Origin: Actinomycetota bacterium
Lineage (GTDB): Bacteria > Actinomycetota > Acidimicrobiia > IMCC26256 > JACPCJ01
NCBI GenBank assembly: GCA_016179865.1
Contig: JACPCJ010000094.1
Location: 1 to 54,254, forward strand
Reading direction: 5' to 3'
DNA length: 54,254 nucleotides
Below, piece by piece: positions 1 through 8,875 of this stretch. Position numbers and translations under genes: made by a program. How positions within the stretch are numbered: the first letter of the stretch is position 1; every line of letters begins with the position of its first letter. A model generated the notes under the pieces. The model saw only the letters and a list, made by a program, of their open reading frames with translations. It searched no databases and was not told the origin of the DNA.

Positions 1-1372
1 AGACGGGGCGCAGCCGGCGCTGCTCATGCGCGCTGACCGCCACGTAGACGGTGTTGTCGCCGCCGAGCCACTCGCGCGGGTCGAGTTCGCTCCCCCGGCC
101 AGCAGCCCGGACTCCAGGGTCGGCCCACTCGGCGAGGACGTTCTCGATGGTGGCGTAGACGGAGTCCCGGAGACGCTCTCCCTTGACCCAGAGCGCCCGG
201 GCCGAGCCCAGCGCAAAGAGGCTGTCGTCGCCCCCGTGCCCACACGCTTCCAGCTCGGCCCGCCACTCGGCCTCGACCGTCTCCTCGACCTGGGCGACGA
301 CCTCGGGCGGCCAGTCCTCGACGGGTGCGTCCACGTAGCCGGGCACCGGACCGCCGGAGCGCCTCAACAGGTCGCGGCAGACCTCGACCGAGGACGCCCA
401 GAGCTCGTCCCAGCGGGCACCGTCCGGACCGCCGGGCTCGGCAGCGTCTTTGAGGGCGGCCGCGACCTCGTCGACCTCGCGGCCGTCGATCCAACGCACG
501 AGGTCGGAGAGGCCCCGGCCGCTCACCGCCGCCGCGTATATATAAGGAGAGAGCCCCTTCCTCGCCTGCGAGTACCAGTAGTCGCCGTCGGTCACGGTGT
601 CGAGACGGGGTTGGGCCGCTTCGCACATCCACGCCGCCATGCGGAGCGCCTCCCGCCAGCGCCCGCAGCCGGAGACCGGCGACCAGAGGTTGCTCGGGTA
701 TCCCGAGCACCCGACCGGGTCGTAGATCCACGCCCGCCCCTTCTGCTGCCGGTGGTGCAGGGTGGCGTCGATCACGTCGTTCTTCACCGACGTGACGATC
801 ACCGGCCCCTCCCACTCCAGGAGGGCTGGGATGGCGAACCCGGCCGTCTTCCCACACCCGGATGGCCCGAGGACGGCCAGGCTCGCCTGCGGCTCGGCGG
901 CGATGAGGCGCCCGCCGGCGTGTCCGAGGGTGAGGCGCCCCGCCTGCGGCCGCTTCACGACGAGCCGTCGGAGGTCGGACGGCCGGGCGAACCCGGCCTC
1001 GGTCTCGATCCCGAGGGCGCCACGGCGGCGAGTGAGCCGTCTCCACAGCCGCCATCCCTGCTGCGCGGCGAACGCCCACCCGGCGAGGGCCACGGTTTGG
1101 CCTGTCCAGTAGACGAAGGGGCCGGGGAGCTGTGAGCGGGCGGGCTCGGGCCAGGCGGCGGCGGGATCGCCGAGGTTGCCGGGCAGGGAGACGACCGCCT
1201 CGGCCGCGGCCGGGAACGTGATCCCCGACGTGGCGCCGCTCACCATCCCGGCGACGACGGCGCCACTCCACACGACGACGGCCAGAGCCGCAAGTGCCCC
1301 CACGACCCAGAGGAGCACCGTGTCGAAGAGGTCTCCGGCCCATCCCGGCCGTGTCGAAGTGAGCGGCGCCAT
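1..1372 (-). CDS. VirD4/TraG-like type IV coupling protein (3' end outside window)
   Basis: Predicted T4SS coupling ATPase that brings the DNA-relaxase complex to the secretion channel. Reading the minus strand from ATG 1372 gives 457 codons without a stop down to the window edge. Two hydrophobic stretches lie near residues 20-45 and 82-104. A Walker A motif, GPSGCGKT, sits at 169-176, followed by a VIVTSVKND segment typical of VirD4/TraG proteins. The start overlaps the stop of the VirB4-like gene (TGATG), so the two are translationally coupled. The Walker B region and C-terminus lie beyond the window. A relaxase is not visible and may be further left. Confidence 0.85.
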   Translation of the reverse strand, partial: MAPLTSTRPGWAGDLFDTVLLWVVGALAALAVVVWSGAVVAGMVSGATSGITFPAAAEAVVSLPGNLGDPAAAWPEPARSQLPGPFVYWTGQTVALAGWAFAAQQGWRLWRRLTRRRGALGIETEAGFARPSDLRRLVVKRPQAGRLTLGHAGGRLIAAEPQASLAVLGPSGCGKTAGFAIPALLEWEGPVIVTSVKNDVIDATLHHRQQKGRAWIYDPVGCSGYPSNLWSPVSGCGRWREALRMAAWMCEAAQPRLDTVTDGDYWYSQARKGLSPYIYAAAVSGRGLSDLVRWIDGREVDEVAAALKDAAEPGGPDGARWDELWASSVEVCRDLLRRSGGPVPGYVDAPVEDWPPEVVAQVEETVEAEWRAELEACGHGGDDSLFALGSARALWVKGERLRDSVYATIENVLAEWADPGVRAAGRGSELDPREWLGGDNTVYVAVSAHEQRRLRPV

Positions 1373-2649
1373 CACGCCCCCATCCGGCCGTCGGTGTCGC
1401 AGAGGGCCTGTTCACGCGGCCCGACGAGGTGCTGGACGAGTGCCGTCCGCGAACCCACCTTCCACAGCGCCCGGCCCCGGCACAGCCGGCTCAGGAGCTT
1501 CGCCTCGGTCGACGTGAGGTCGAGGAGCTCCCGGGCGTCTGCCACCTGGTCGGACGACTGCCGGAACAGGATCCGGGTCTGGGTGTCGGCCAGCAGGCCC
1601 ATGCTCACCTTCGACGCCGCCGTCCCGTCGTCGGCCTGGGCCCGCAGGTCGGAGAGGCGGTGGACGATGGCGAGGTTGGCCACGCCGTAGGAGCGGCCGA
1701 GCTTCCAGCACGCCTGGAGGTAGCGACTCGTGCGCTCCGAGGCCAGGAGGCTCCACGCCTCATCGAGCACCTGGAGCCGGGGCGGGCCGGCGGGACGGGC
1801 GAGGACCGCCTGGAGCCAAGCGGTCGCCGCCACCATCACCACCGTCAGGGCCTCGGGGTCGTGGTGCACGGCGGAGAGGTCGAGCACGACGCCCGGCCCG
1901 TCCCAGTCGAGGCGGACGGTCGTGCGGCCGTCGAACATCCCGCGAAGCGAGCGGTCGAGCAGCTTGCCCAGCGCGTACACCGCAGCCTCGACGCTGCGGG
2001 CGAGGTCGGCCCGTTCCACCCTGGCCCGCTCGCACATCTCCGGCGTCGGGTCGGCCATGACCGCCGCCACGTCGGCGAGGGTCGCCTCGCCGCGGGCCGT
2101 CCGGGCGAGGTGGGTGAGCGTCCAGCCGAGCACCGCGTCCTCGACGGGGGTGAGGTCACGGTGGAGGACCGAGCCGAGGAGCGCCACGAGCATCGACGAC
2201 TGGCGCCTCGCCAGCTCGTCGGGGCCGTCGCCCGCGCCGGAAGGGCCGGGGTCGAGCGGATTGACCCGTGCCGTCCCCCCGGGGTGGAGCTTCACCACGC
2301 TCAGGCCCAGCGCCTCCGCCAGCGGGAGGTACTCACCCTTGGGATCCGCGATCGCCACCCAGCGCCCGAACACCCCGACCGACCGGTAGACGAAGCACTT
2401 GGCCGTGGCCGACTTCCCCACCCCCGGTTCCCCTGCCAGGAGCATGTTCGGGTTCGAGACGAGTCCCGCCCGGTACGCCTCGAAGGGGTCGTAGGCGAAG
2501 CCACCCCCTCCCGAGAGCACATTGATGCCGAGGTACACGCCCGCCGCACCCAGCCCGCTCTCCGCGACGTACGGATAGACGCTCGACAGGTGCGCCGTCG
2601 TCGCCCGGTGGCGCGGGAGCCGGAGGCGGTGGAGCACCGGCGCGATCAC
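1372..2649 (-). CDS. VirB4-like T4SS ATPase
   Basis: P-loop ATPase expected to energise pilus or channel assembly of the type IV secretion system. The 425-residue protein carries Walker A GEPGVGKS at 73-80, an ADPKGEY segment after it, and a Walker B-like QVLDEAWSLL in the second half, as in VirB4/TraC C-terminal domains. It lacks the large N-terminal VirB4 domain. In this actinobacterial arrangement the SCO6880-type protein encoded just upstream may supply that part (inference). The GTG start overlaps the preceding stop (GTGA). Confidence 0.88.
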   Translation of the reverse strand: MIAPVLHRLRLPRHRATTAHLSSVYPYVAESGLGAAGVYLGINVLSGGGGFAYDPFEAYRAGLVSNPNMLLAGEPGVGKSATAKCFVYRSVGVFGRWVAIADPKGEYLPLAEALGLSVVKLHPGGTARVNPLDPGPSGAGDGPDELARRQSSMLVALLGSVLHRDLTPVEDAVLGWTLTHLARTARGEATLADVAAVMADPTPEMCERARVERADLARSVEAAVYALGKLLDRSLRGMFDGRTTVRLDWDGPGVVLDLSAVHHDPEALTVVMVAATAWLQAVLARPAGPPRLQVLDEAWSLLASERTSRYLQACWKLGRSYGVANLAIVHRLSDLRAQADDGTAASKVSMGLLADTQTRILFRQSSDQVADARELLDLTSTEAKLLSRLCRGRALWKVGSRTALVQHLVGPREQALCDTDGRMGA

Positions 2650-4160
2650 GGCGACCTCCGCCGGGCCAGGCCCCGGCCGGCGGGGAGGCAGCAGACGAGG
2701 CCCAGCTCGTGCCGGCCCTCAAGGGCTTGGATGTCCAGCCCGGCCTGCGCCGCAGCCTGCTCGACCTCGGCGCAGGACTCGGAGAGCGCCGACTCGTCGG
2801 GGGCGCTGACCGACACGAACCCGGCGAAGCCGAGCTCCGCGTAGCCCGCGACCAGTTCCGCCTCCCGCTCCGTGACGGCCGCCTGGACGCGACGGTGCCG
2901 GGCGCCGACGCGGAACCCACTGCGGGTGCGCTGCTCCTCGTCGGCGGCGAGCCTCGTCGAGTCGCGGTCGACCTGCCGACGTGACCGCGACGGTGGGACC
3001 GGCTCCAGGTCGACGGCAAACGACCGGACGCCGGAGGCGTGGAGGAGGAGTGGCTCCAGCCAGCTCGCCGGGACCTCCAGGCGGGGCCACTCCGCAACCC
3101 AGTAGCTGCGGTGGACGGCGCAATCGGCCCGGGCGAACGACCTATGGCTCTCGGTCGCCAGCGGCCCCCAGGCGTGGGGGTTGGCGACGCCGGAGAGGAC
3201 GCCAAGGGCGCTCGCCCGCGCCGCCAGCCGCTTCGCGCACGCCGGGTCGAGGCGCACCCGGAGCGATTCGGCGAACTCGACCGGCGAGAGCGGCGGACCG
3301 ACGACGAGGCCCGCGCCCTCCAGGCGCGCCGACAGGAGGCGTAGCTCCTCGAGCAGGACCCCGGTCGCCGACTCCCGCGGGTCCTCGCCGGGCGAGGCGC
3401 GGCGGGAGGCACGCCGTTCGTCGACGGTCACGGTCAGCAACACCTCGTGGCGCGCCGTCATCGGCGCGGCCGCGGCCAGCACCTCCCGGTAGTCGTCGAC
3501 GGCCTCAGCGTTCGGTTCCTCTCCCGGCGCGGGGAGTGCGCGTCCTTCTCCGGCCAGTCCCGCCGGAGCCGCCCACTCGGCAAAGCGCACGTGGGAGACG
3601 GCGCCCCGCTCGGTGCAGAAGGCGGCGAGCACGTCGCCCCACAGCTGCACCAACCGGTCCTGCTCCTCACGCTCCAGCAGCGTGAACTCCCGTCCCTGGA
3701 CGGGCAACGACGCCGACAGCGTGCGGTCCTGACGGTCGCGCACCACGGCCACGCCCGCGGACCGGGCGGCCCACGGGACGGGGCCGGCATCGACGAGCGT
3801 GAGCCCGGCCAGGAACGGAGGGAGATCGACCCGGGAAGACCCCGCGTCGGCCGCGGTGAGGAGCGGGATCTCCGCAAACCACCGGTGCCGCCTCGTGGCG
3901 CGCAGCCAGACGAACCGGGCGACGGTCGGGGCCCACTCGTGGACGGCGCGGCGGTCCACCGCGCCGAAGGCGAACGCGAGTGCCCCCACGACCGGCACGA
4001 AGACGAGCGGCGCCGGGGCGCCGGAACGGACCAGCAGGCCGGCGGCGAGAATCCCCATCCCGAGTGCAATCGACTGGGCCGCCCCCAACCCGAGGATCCA
4101 CCCCGTGCGGTCGAGCGGGGAGAAGCGGTAGGTGCGGGCGGACGCCTCGGCTCCCGTCAC
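2646..4160 (-). CDS. SCO6880-family T4SS-associated membrane protein
   Basis: Conserved component of actinobacterial conjugation loci, normally found directly before the VirB4-like ATPase, as here. The 504-residue product has two adjacent N-terminal membrane helices (about residues 20-65) and then a long soluble region. I chose GTG 4160 because it overlaps the upstream stop as GTGA and begins at TGAEASARTYRFSPLDRTGW; the open frame further upstream is only a shadow of the VirB6-like gene. Its exact biochemical role is not established. It probably works with the next gene as a split VirB3/VirB4-like unit (inference). Confidence 0.85.
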   Translation of the reverse strand: MTGAEASARTYRFSPLDRTGWILGLGAAQSIALGMGILAAGLLVRSGAPAPLVFVPVVGALAFAFGAVDRRAVHEWAPTVARFVWLRATRRHRWFAEIPLLTAADAGSSRVDLPPFLAGLTLVDAGPVPWAARSAGVAVVRDRQDRTLSASLPVQGREFTLLEREEQDRLVQLWGDVLAAFCTERGAVSHVRFAEWAAPAGLAGEGRALPAPGEEPNAEAVDDYREVLAAAAPMTARHEVLLTVTVDERRASRRASPGEDPRESATGVLLEELRLLSARLEGAGLVVGPPLSPVEFAESLRVRLDPACAKRLAARASALGVLSGVANPHAWGPLATESHRSFARADCAVHRSYWVAEWPRLEVPASWLEPLLLHASGVRSFAVDLEPVPPSRSRRQVDRDSTRLAADEEQRTRSGFRVGARHRRVQAAVTEREAELVAGYAELGFAGFVSVSAPDESALSESCAEVEQAAAQAGLDIQALEGRHELGLVCCLPAGRGLARRRSP

Positions 4161-5503
4161 GAGCCCTCCTTGGCATCCCCCGCCTTGCGAGGCGGCGGCG
4201 GTTCGATGCGCTCCGGGCCGCGACGCTCCGACACGTCGTCGGGCTGTCGGGTGGCCCGGCGGGCGACGGCGCGTGCCCCCGATGTGGCCGCGGCCACGGC
4301 TACGCCTGCGGCCGCTCCACCGGCGCCTCCGGCCGCGCCGCCCCCGGGCCCAGGGGCGCCTCCCGCGGGTCCGCCGCCCGCCGGACCGCCCGGACCCGGA
4401 CCGCCCTGGGCCGCGTCGAATCGGAAGGTTCCGCCACCGGATGCTCCCTGCCCATTCCCCGACAGTCGCCGCGCCATCTGGACACTGGAGTAGGTGCTCA
4501 CGCCCTGTTGGCCGGCGCGGAGCGGTCCCCGCGACACGCCGTGGGCGACGATCGCCGCTTCGGCGAGTGGGATGAGCTTGAGCACCAGGAACGGGGCGAA
4601 CGCCGCCAGGCCCAGGAGAACGGCACCCGTGAGGAGCGTCCCGAGCCCCGCGCTGGCGGAGTCGGCGAAGCCCTGCGCCTGTCCGGTGTCGCCGGCCCCG
4701 GCCAGGGCGGCGACGCCGATGGAGAGTGCGACGGCGATGACGAACTTCGAGAGGACGACGGCGAGGAGCAGCTCGACCGTCCGGCGGAGCACACCGCGAG
4801 CCGCGGGCCACAGGAGGGCGGCGAAGCCGAGAGGGCTCACGGCGACGAGGAGGTAGACGAGCGAGGACCGAATGATGAGCTCGACCCACAGCAGCAACGC
4901 CGCGAGCACGGCCATGATCCCGAGCACAACCGCCGCGAACCCGGCGGTGATTCCGCTCACGGTGACTCCAAAGCCCGAGAGGAACCGGACGGCCTGCTCA
5001 TCGGTGCTCGTCAACACGGCGGCCGACATGGCGTCGGTCAGTTCGAGGAGGTAGGCGACGACGGCGGTCGTCACCACCATCCCGCCCACGGCGACCGGGA
5101 GCTTCCCCGCGATCTGGCGGACCATGGCGCCGGGGTCGCCCTGGATCAGGCCCTGGAGGAGCCCCACGAAGACGAACCCCACGAGCATCACCCCGGCGAG
5201 GTTGCGCACGGTCGCGAACGGCGACCCTGAGCCTGCGAACCAGTCCGCCTGAACGTTCGGAGCCGAGGAGTTCATCAGGAACCCCACCGCACCCTCGACG
5301 AAGAAGCCGACGGCACCGAGGATCCACTTGGCGATCCCCTCGGCGACCTTGTCGAACGCCCAACCGGCTGCGCCCCCGATGAGGTCTGTGATGATCCCGG
5401 CACCTGGGATGTCGGCCCCCGCGGGCCGGGACGCCGCGAGGAAGACGAGCTGCACGGCCGCGAACACGGCGGCGAAGCGGCCTGCGAGACGCGCGCGTCT
5501 CAC
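4157..5503 (-). CDS. VirB6/TrbL-like polytopic membrane protein of the T4SS
   Basis: Likely inner-membrane channel component. The 448-residue protein starts with a signal-like hydrophobic segment (residues 8-28). It then has repeated membrane helices, including VMLVGFVFVGLLQGLIQG and later pairs up to about residue 330. It ends in a Gly/Pro/Ala-rich tail of about 100 residues. This layout (polytopic core plus low-complexity tail) is typical of TrbL/VirB6 proteins. The GTG start overlaps the preceding stop. Family assignment rests on topology and neighbours more than on specific motifs. Confidence 0.8.
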   Translation of the reverse strand: MRRARLAGRFAAVFAAVQLVFLAASRPAGADIPGAGIITDLIGGAAGWAFDKVAEGIAKWILGAVGFFVEGAVGFLMNSSAPNVQADWFAGSGSPFATVRNLAGVMLVGFVFVGLLQGLIQGDPGAMVRQIAGKLPVAVGGMVVTTAVVAYLLELTDAMSAAVLTSTDEQAVRFLSGFGVTVSGITAGFAAVVLGIMAVLAALLLWVELIIRSSLVYLLVAVSPLGFAALLWPAARGVLRRTVELLLAVVLSKFVIAVALSIGVAALAGAGDTGQAQGFADSASAGLGTLLTGAVLLGLAAFAPFLVLKLIPLAEAAIVAHGVSRGPLRAGQQGVSTYSSVQMARRLSGNGQGASGGGTFRFDAAQGGPGPGGPAGGGPAGGAPGPGGGAAGGAGGAAAGVAVAAATSGARAVARRATRQPDDVSERRGPERIEPPPPRKAGDAKEGS

Positions 5504-6210
5504 CGCGGCGCCCCGAAGTCGGTGAACCCCTCAAGCGACGCCGTGAACTGCTCGGCGGTCGCCGGGGCGGTGCTGGCGTCGAGTGTCGGGGCCGGGCCGG
5601 GGACGATGGTCTCGGCCCAGATCCTCCAGTCGTCACGCTCCCAGACGAGGTCGAAGGTCGAGATCGCCCACCCGGCCTGGGGCGGAGCGACGCCCGTCCT
5701 GGTGAGCACCCCCACGTTCCAGACGGCCACCCGTGCGCGCTCGGGCGACCACGCCTCGACGCGGTAGGCGACCACCGCCTGGCGGTAGACGATCGGGCCG
5801 GTCCCGGGTGCCAGCGTCTCCCGCACCGTGCGCAATTGCCCGACGAGGTCGTCCACCTGGGCCTCGGCCGAGTCCTCTGCCGACATCTGCCGGATCGCAT
5901 CCTCGACGCTCATCGGATCCATGTCGATGAGGGCCTGGCCCGTCGTCACGTAGCTCGCGGCGGCGGCCACCGCGCCCGCCTCGGTCGGAGCGAAACCCGC
6001 CGGCATCCCGGCCCGTGTCGTGGTTGGCCCGGGGTGCGGCTCGGCGGTCGGCCCAGTCGACCGCACGCCGACCCGCTCGCGTGGCGCGACCGGGTCGGAG
6101 CCCGAGCCGACGAGCGAGGGTGCGGCCAGGCCCGCCAGGAAGGCGACGGCCGACGCGAGGAGGGCGGCCTTGAGGCTGATCCCCGACCGAGCGTGCGCGT
6201 CCGCGGGCAT
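5500..6210 (-). CDS. Single-pass membrane protein, VirB8/TcpC-like candidate
   Basis: A 236-residue protein with one N-terminal membrane helix (ALLASAVAFLAGLAAPSLVG, about 16-35), a Pro/Thr-rich linker and a C-terminal globular domain. The topology matches VirB8/TcpC assembly factors, which carry an NTF2-like periplasmic domain. The motif-level similarity is weak, so this is an inference from topology and position. ATG start four bases after the stop of the small pilin-like gene; its own stop is coupled to the VirB6-like gene. Confidence 0.6.
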   Translation of the reverse strand: MPADAHARSGISLKAALLASAVAFLAGLAAPSLVGSGSDPVAPRERVGVRSTGPTAEPHPGPTTTRAGMPAGFAPTEAGAVAAAASYVTTGQALIDMDPMSVEDAIRQMSAEDSAEAQVDDLVGQLRTVRETLAPGTGPIVYRQAVVAYRVEAWSPERARVAVWNVGVLTRTGVAPPQAGWAISTFDLVWERDDWRIWAETIVPGPAPTLDASTAPATAEQFTASLEGFTDFGAPR

Positions 6211-6213
6211 CCC

Positions 6214-6510
6214 TCAGCCCCCGGCAGCGCGGAACAGCAGGTTGATCGCCGTGGGAGCGAGTCCCGCCAGGCACGCACCGACGACACCTGCCGCCGCCAG
6301 CTGCTTGCCCCGGAAGCCCCCGGAGATGTGACCCGTGTTCGACGCGATTCCGTAGATGGCCGCGCCGGCGAGGATGCTCGCGAGCGAGCCCCAGAGCGCG
6401 AGCTGGGCGAGCCAGTCGAGGAGCTTCTGGATCAGCTCGGCGCCGGGCATCCCGTCGGTCGTCGGTGTCGCGTCCACGTTGGCGAGAACGAGGACCAGCC
6501 TCCAGACCAA
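6214..6510 (-). CDS. Small two-helix membrane protein, VirB2-like candidate
   Basis: First gene of the T4SS operon. The 98-residue product has two predicted membrane helices (around LALWGSLASILAGAAIYGIA and LAAAGVVGACLAGLAPTAIN) separated by a short basic loop, as in VirB2/TrbC pilins. The start is TTG 6510: a strong AAGGAGG lies at 6517-6523, six bases upstream, while the longer frame upstream runs through the promoter. The pilin identity is inferred from size, topology and first position. Confidence 0.6.
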   Translation of the reverse strand: MVWRLVLVLANVDATPTTDGMPGAELIQKLLDWLAQLALWGSLASILAGAAIYGIASNTGHISGGFRGKQLAAAGVVGACLAGLAPTAINLLFRAAGG

Positions 6511-6556
6511 AGATCCCCTCCTTCGTCGGTGGCGGCTGTTCCGCCTCTCGATGTCT

Positions 6557-6586
6557 CTAGGTGCATGCGAGTGCCGCGTTCGCGCC
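6557..6586 (-). promoter_or_regulatory. Two-box promoter-like element facing the T4SS operon
   Basis: Reading the minus strand, GGCGCG occupies 6586-6581 and ATGCACCTAG occupies 6566-6557, with exactly 14 bases between. The same pair with the same spacing occurs at 6603-6632 (plus) and 28272-28243 (minus). Spacing fits a -35/-10 promoter. It lies 56 bases upstream of the TTG start of the VirB2-like gene. Confidence 0.7.
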
Positions 6587-6602
6587 CCCCGATTTGGCGA
6601 AG

Positions 6603-6632
6603 GGCGCGATTCCTCGGTCGGGATGCACCTAG
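6603..6632 (+). promoter_or_regulatory. Two-box promoter-like element facing the transglycosylase gene
   Basis: GGCGCG (6603-6608), 14 bases, ATGCACCTAG (6623-6632). It is back to back with the minus-strand copy at 6557-6586, so the two second boxes form a 13-bp inverted repeat, TCTCTAGGTGCAT/ATGCACCTAGAGA. The ATG at 6657 follows with an AGGAGGT site at 6641-6647. Confidence 0.7.
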
Positions 6633-6656
6633 AGACCGTGAGGAGGTGGACACGGA

Positions 6657-7679
6657 ATGGGTTCACGTCGCCAGCACGACTCGCTGATCCGCGTCGTCGT
6701 GTTGACCACGGTCACGTCGCTCATGGCGCCGGTGGCGCTGGCCGCGCTTCTGAGCGGCCCGACAGCGGGAGCGGACGGCGCGCCGAGCGCCAGGGCTCGG
6801 CAGGAGATCCCGGCCGACCTCCTGCCCGTCTACCGGAGCGCCGCGCTCACGTGTCCGGGACTCCCGTGGCAGGTGCTCGCCGGGATCGAGTGGGTCGAGT
6901 CCGGCCACGGCCGAGGGCGGGTCGACCCGGAGACTGGCGATGTGCGGCCGCCTATCGTCGGGCCGCCGATCGACGGCCGGCCGGGGTTCGCCCGCATCCC
7001 AGATCCGACACAACCCGACGGCTGGGCGCACGCGCTCGGGCCGATGCAGTTCCTCAGCTCGACCTGGTCGCGCTGGGCGACGCTGGCCCCGGACCGGCCG
7101 CCCGGTACCGAGCCCGACGTCCACAACGCCTGGGACGCCATCTACACGGCCGCCCGGATGCTGTGCGGCGGGCGCCCTGAGGTGACCGACCTTCGCGCCG
7201 CGCTGTTCTCGTACAACCGCAGCGAGACCTACGTGGAGGAGGTGCTCGCCAAGGCCGAGGAGTACGGCCTCGGTGCGTCACCCGCAGAGGAGGCGCTCCT
7301 CCCCGGTTCCGGCGAAGCGGTCGTGCTCGCGGCCATGACTCAGCTCGGGGTCCCGTACGTGTGGGGCGGCGCATCCCCGTCCGTCGGGTTCGACTGTTCC
7401 GGCCTCGTCCAGTGGGCCTACGCACAGATCGGCGTCGCGCTCCCCAGGACGACGGCCGAGCAGGTTCTCGTCGGCGTGCCCGTCGACGTCGACGACCTTC
7501 GGCCCGGCGACCTCGTCTTTTCCCTCAGCGTCCGGGCTGGGGGCCAGCGAGTCGACCGCGGCCACGTCGCCATCTACGCGGGTGGCGGCCAGGTCCTCGT
7601 GGCCCCACGAACCGGGGACGATGTCATGGTGAGACCGCTCGTAGCCAGCGCAATGCAGGCGGCGCGGAGGATCGTCTGA
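6657..7679 (+). CDS. Secreted SLT transglycosylase / NlpC-P60 endopeptidase (VirB1-like)
   Basis: Bifunctional cell-wall hydrolase expected to open peptidoglycan for the conjugation apparatus. The 340-residue protein has an N-terminal export signal (about residues 10-40). A lysozyme-like SLT domain follows, with candidate catalytic glutamates E78/E81 in GIEWVESG and the ALGPMQF motif. The C-terminal NlpC/P60 domain has catalytic C247 in FDCSGLV and H303 in RGHVAIY. It starts at ATG 6657 behind AGGAGGT and is transcribed divergently from the T4SS operon from a shared promoter region. Confidence 0.9.
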   Translation: MGSRRQHDSLIRVVVLTTVTSLMAPVALAALLSGPTAGADGAPSARARQEIPADLLPVYRSAALTCPGLPWQVLAGIEWVESGHGRGRVDPETGDVRPPIVGPPIDGRPGFARIPDPTQPDGWAHALGPMQFLSSTWSRWATLAPDRPPGTEPDVHNAWDAIYTAARMLCGGRPEVTDLRAALFSYNRSETYVEEVLAKAEEYGLGASPAEEALLPGSGEAVVLAAMTQLGVPYVWGGASPSVGFDCSGLVQWAYAQIGVALPRTTAEQVLVGVPVDVDDLRPGDLVFSLSVRAGGQRVDRGHVAIYAGGGQVLVAPRTGDDVMVRPLVASAMQAARRIV

Positions 7680-7819
7680 GACCCCGATGCCAACCGAGTG
7701 ACCCTTCGATGCGCATGTGGATCACCAAATGGAACGTCAACGGCACGCCGTTCGGGTGGCGCAAGGCCGCCGACGGGTTCCTCGACAGTCTCGCTGCGCA
7801 CCGCAAGCGGATCTCTGAC

Positions 7820-8200
7820 TCACGTCTGGCGCTCCGTGGAATCCCGGAGTGCCGCGAGATTCCGACGCTGAGCTGCGTCGAGAAGAACGACACCCGGAGT
7901 GCCCACGTCCACCGCAAGGATGGTGGCCTCATCCACGAACGGTTCCAGCTCAGCGATGCTCATCCAGACGGCTGAGCTGTCGGGCGGCAAGATGGCGTTG
8001 AGGCGGTCAAGCGTCGTAAACGCCACGACCAACTTCGTGCCAGCTCGGTCGAGCGTGCACAGGCTCAGAGACAGCCGCCTCGTCGGACCGTCGAAGCGAG
8101 CCGCGACGTAGGGGACGCCGACGCCCGTCTCGATAATGGCAGCGAGCGTCGAGCGGCGTGCTTCGGGTGCCACTTCAGACACAGGCGAACTTTCGCACAT
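7820..8200 (-). CDS. SseB-family protein
   Basis: A 126-residue protein with features of the SseB N-terminal domain: a middle VAFTTLDRLNAI segment and an ILAVDVGTPGVVLLD stretch near the end. SseB-like proteins are often found near actinobacterial type VII secretion genes; their role is unclear. It is divergent from the WXG100 gene with 64 bases between. Codon use is less GC-saturated than in the transfer genes, as for the rest of the T7SS cassette. The 140 bases between its stop and the NlpC gene hold nothing I recognise. Confidence 0.6.
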   Translation of the reverse strand: MCESSPVSEVAPEARRSTLAAIIETGVGVPYVAARFDGPTRRLSLSLCTLDRAGTKLVVAFTTLDRLNAILPPDSSAVWMSIAELEPFVDEATILAVDVGTPGVVLLDAAQRRNLAALRDSTERQT

Positions 8201-8264
8201 CGTATGGAACGGGACGACTCGACCCCTGTATCGTGATGCTCACAGTTGAGCCGAAGGAGGCGCC

Positions 8265-8561
8265 GTGTCGTTCCTCAAGATGTCCTTCGCCGAGGTCAGC
8301 AACCTCGCCTCGAACCTCTCGAGCGCTGCGTCCCGCAACCTCGAGGAGCTGGCTAGGTTGAAGAGCCAAGCCGAACCTGGCGACATCTGGCAAGGAAACG
8401 CTGCCCAATCCTACGAGTCGGCATACCTGCGCTACGACAGCGCGCAGAAGGAGATGCAGGCGGCACTCCAGCAGCTCTCAACTGCCGTAACCACGATCAA
8501 GGACAACTTCGAACAGATCAACATGCAGGGTGCCGGCATGTTCGACCAGATGATGGCCTAA
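8265..8561 (+). CDS. WXG100 (EsxA-like) type VII secretion protein
   Basis: A 98-residue helical protein with the central WxG turn as WQG in DIWQGNAAQSYES, flanked by two helices, the standard WXG100 hairpin. It is expected to be a secreted substrate or chaperone partner of the EccC motor encoded downstream. The start is GTG 8265, supported by GAAGGAGG seven bases upstream. It ends in FDQMMA. The next gene follows after four bases, so they are probably co-transcribed. Confidence 0.92.
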   Translation: MSFLKMSFAEVSNLASNLSSAASRNLEELARLKSQAEPGDIWQGNAAQSYESAYLRYDSAQKEMQAALQQLSTAVTTIKDNFEQINMQGAGMFDQMMA

Positions 8562-8565
8562 TCCG

Positions 8566-8871
8566 ATGGACGTGTTCTCGATCGACTCCGAAGCCATCGA
8601 GGCCCAGAGCCACGCGCTTGTCGTCACGGGAGGGCGCTACTCAGGTTTGCAGGAACGCGTCCGATCCTCCGCGAACAAGGCGCTGACGTCGCTCGGCACG
8701 ATTCCCTCTGATCTTGACGATGCCCTTCGAGGCCTCAGCGATCGGTGGGCACGCGAGACACAACTCGTTGGCATAGCTCTGTCAGAGGTTGGCTCAGCCG
8801 TAAACGAGTTTGTCGGCTTCCTACGGGCGGCAGACCAGGGCGCCTCCGTGCAACTCGACCAGTCGATGTAG
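8566..8871 (+). CDS. Small helical protein, WXG100-like partner
   Basis: A 101-residue, mostly helical protein between the WXG100 gene and the toxin gene. It lacks a clear WxG motif, but has a tryptophan in the middle (LSDRWARETQL) and the size of a WXG100 or LXG-partner protein. By position it may be the chaperone or targeting partner of the downstream toxin, as seen with small helical partners of LXG toxins (inference). The ATG start is four bases after the previous stop. Confidence 0.65.
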   Translation: MDVFSIDSEAIEAQSHALVVTGGRYSGLQERVRSSANKALTSLGTIPSDLDDALRGLSDRWARETQLVGIALSEVGSAVNEFVGFLRAADQGASVQLDQSM

Positions 8872-8875
8872 ACCC

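Noticed and set aside
26-1135. Plus-strand 369-codon open frame
   Set aside because: Antisense to the coupling protein gene, low-complexity composition and no family signature.
24-1415. 463-codon minus-strand open frame at the left edge
   Set aside because: Arg/Gly-rich shadow frame. The neighbouring frame from ATG 1372 encodes a VirD4-like protein with a clear Walker A motif and is coupled to the upstream gene.
3447-5230. Long plus-strand open frames opposite the SCO6880 and VirB6-like genes
   Set aside because: Compositional shadows of GC-rich genes; Arg/Gly/Pro-rich with no domains.
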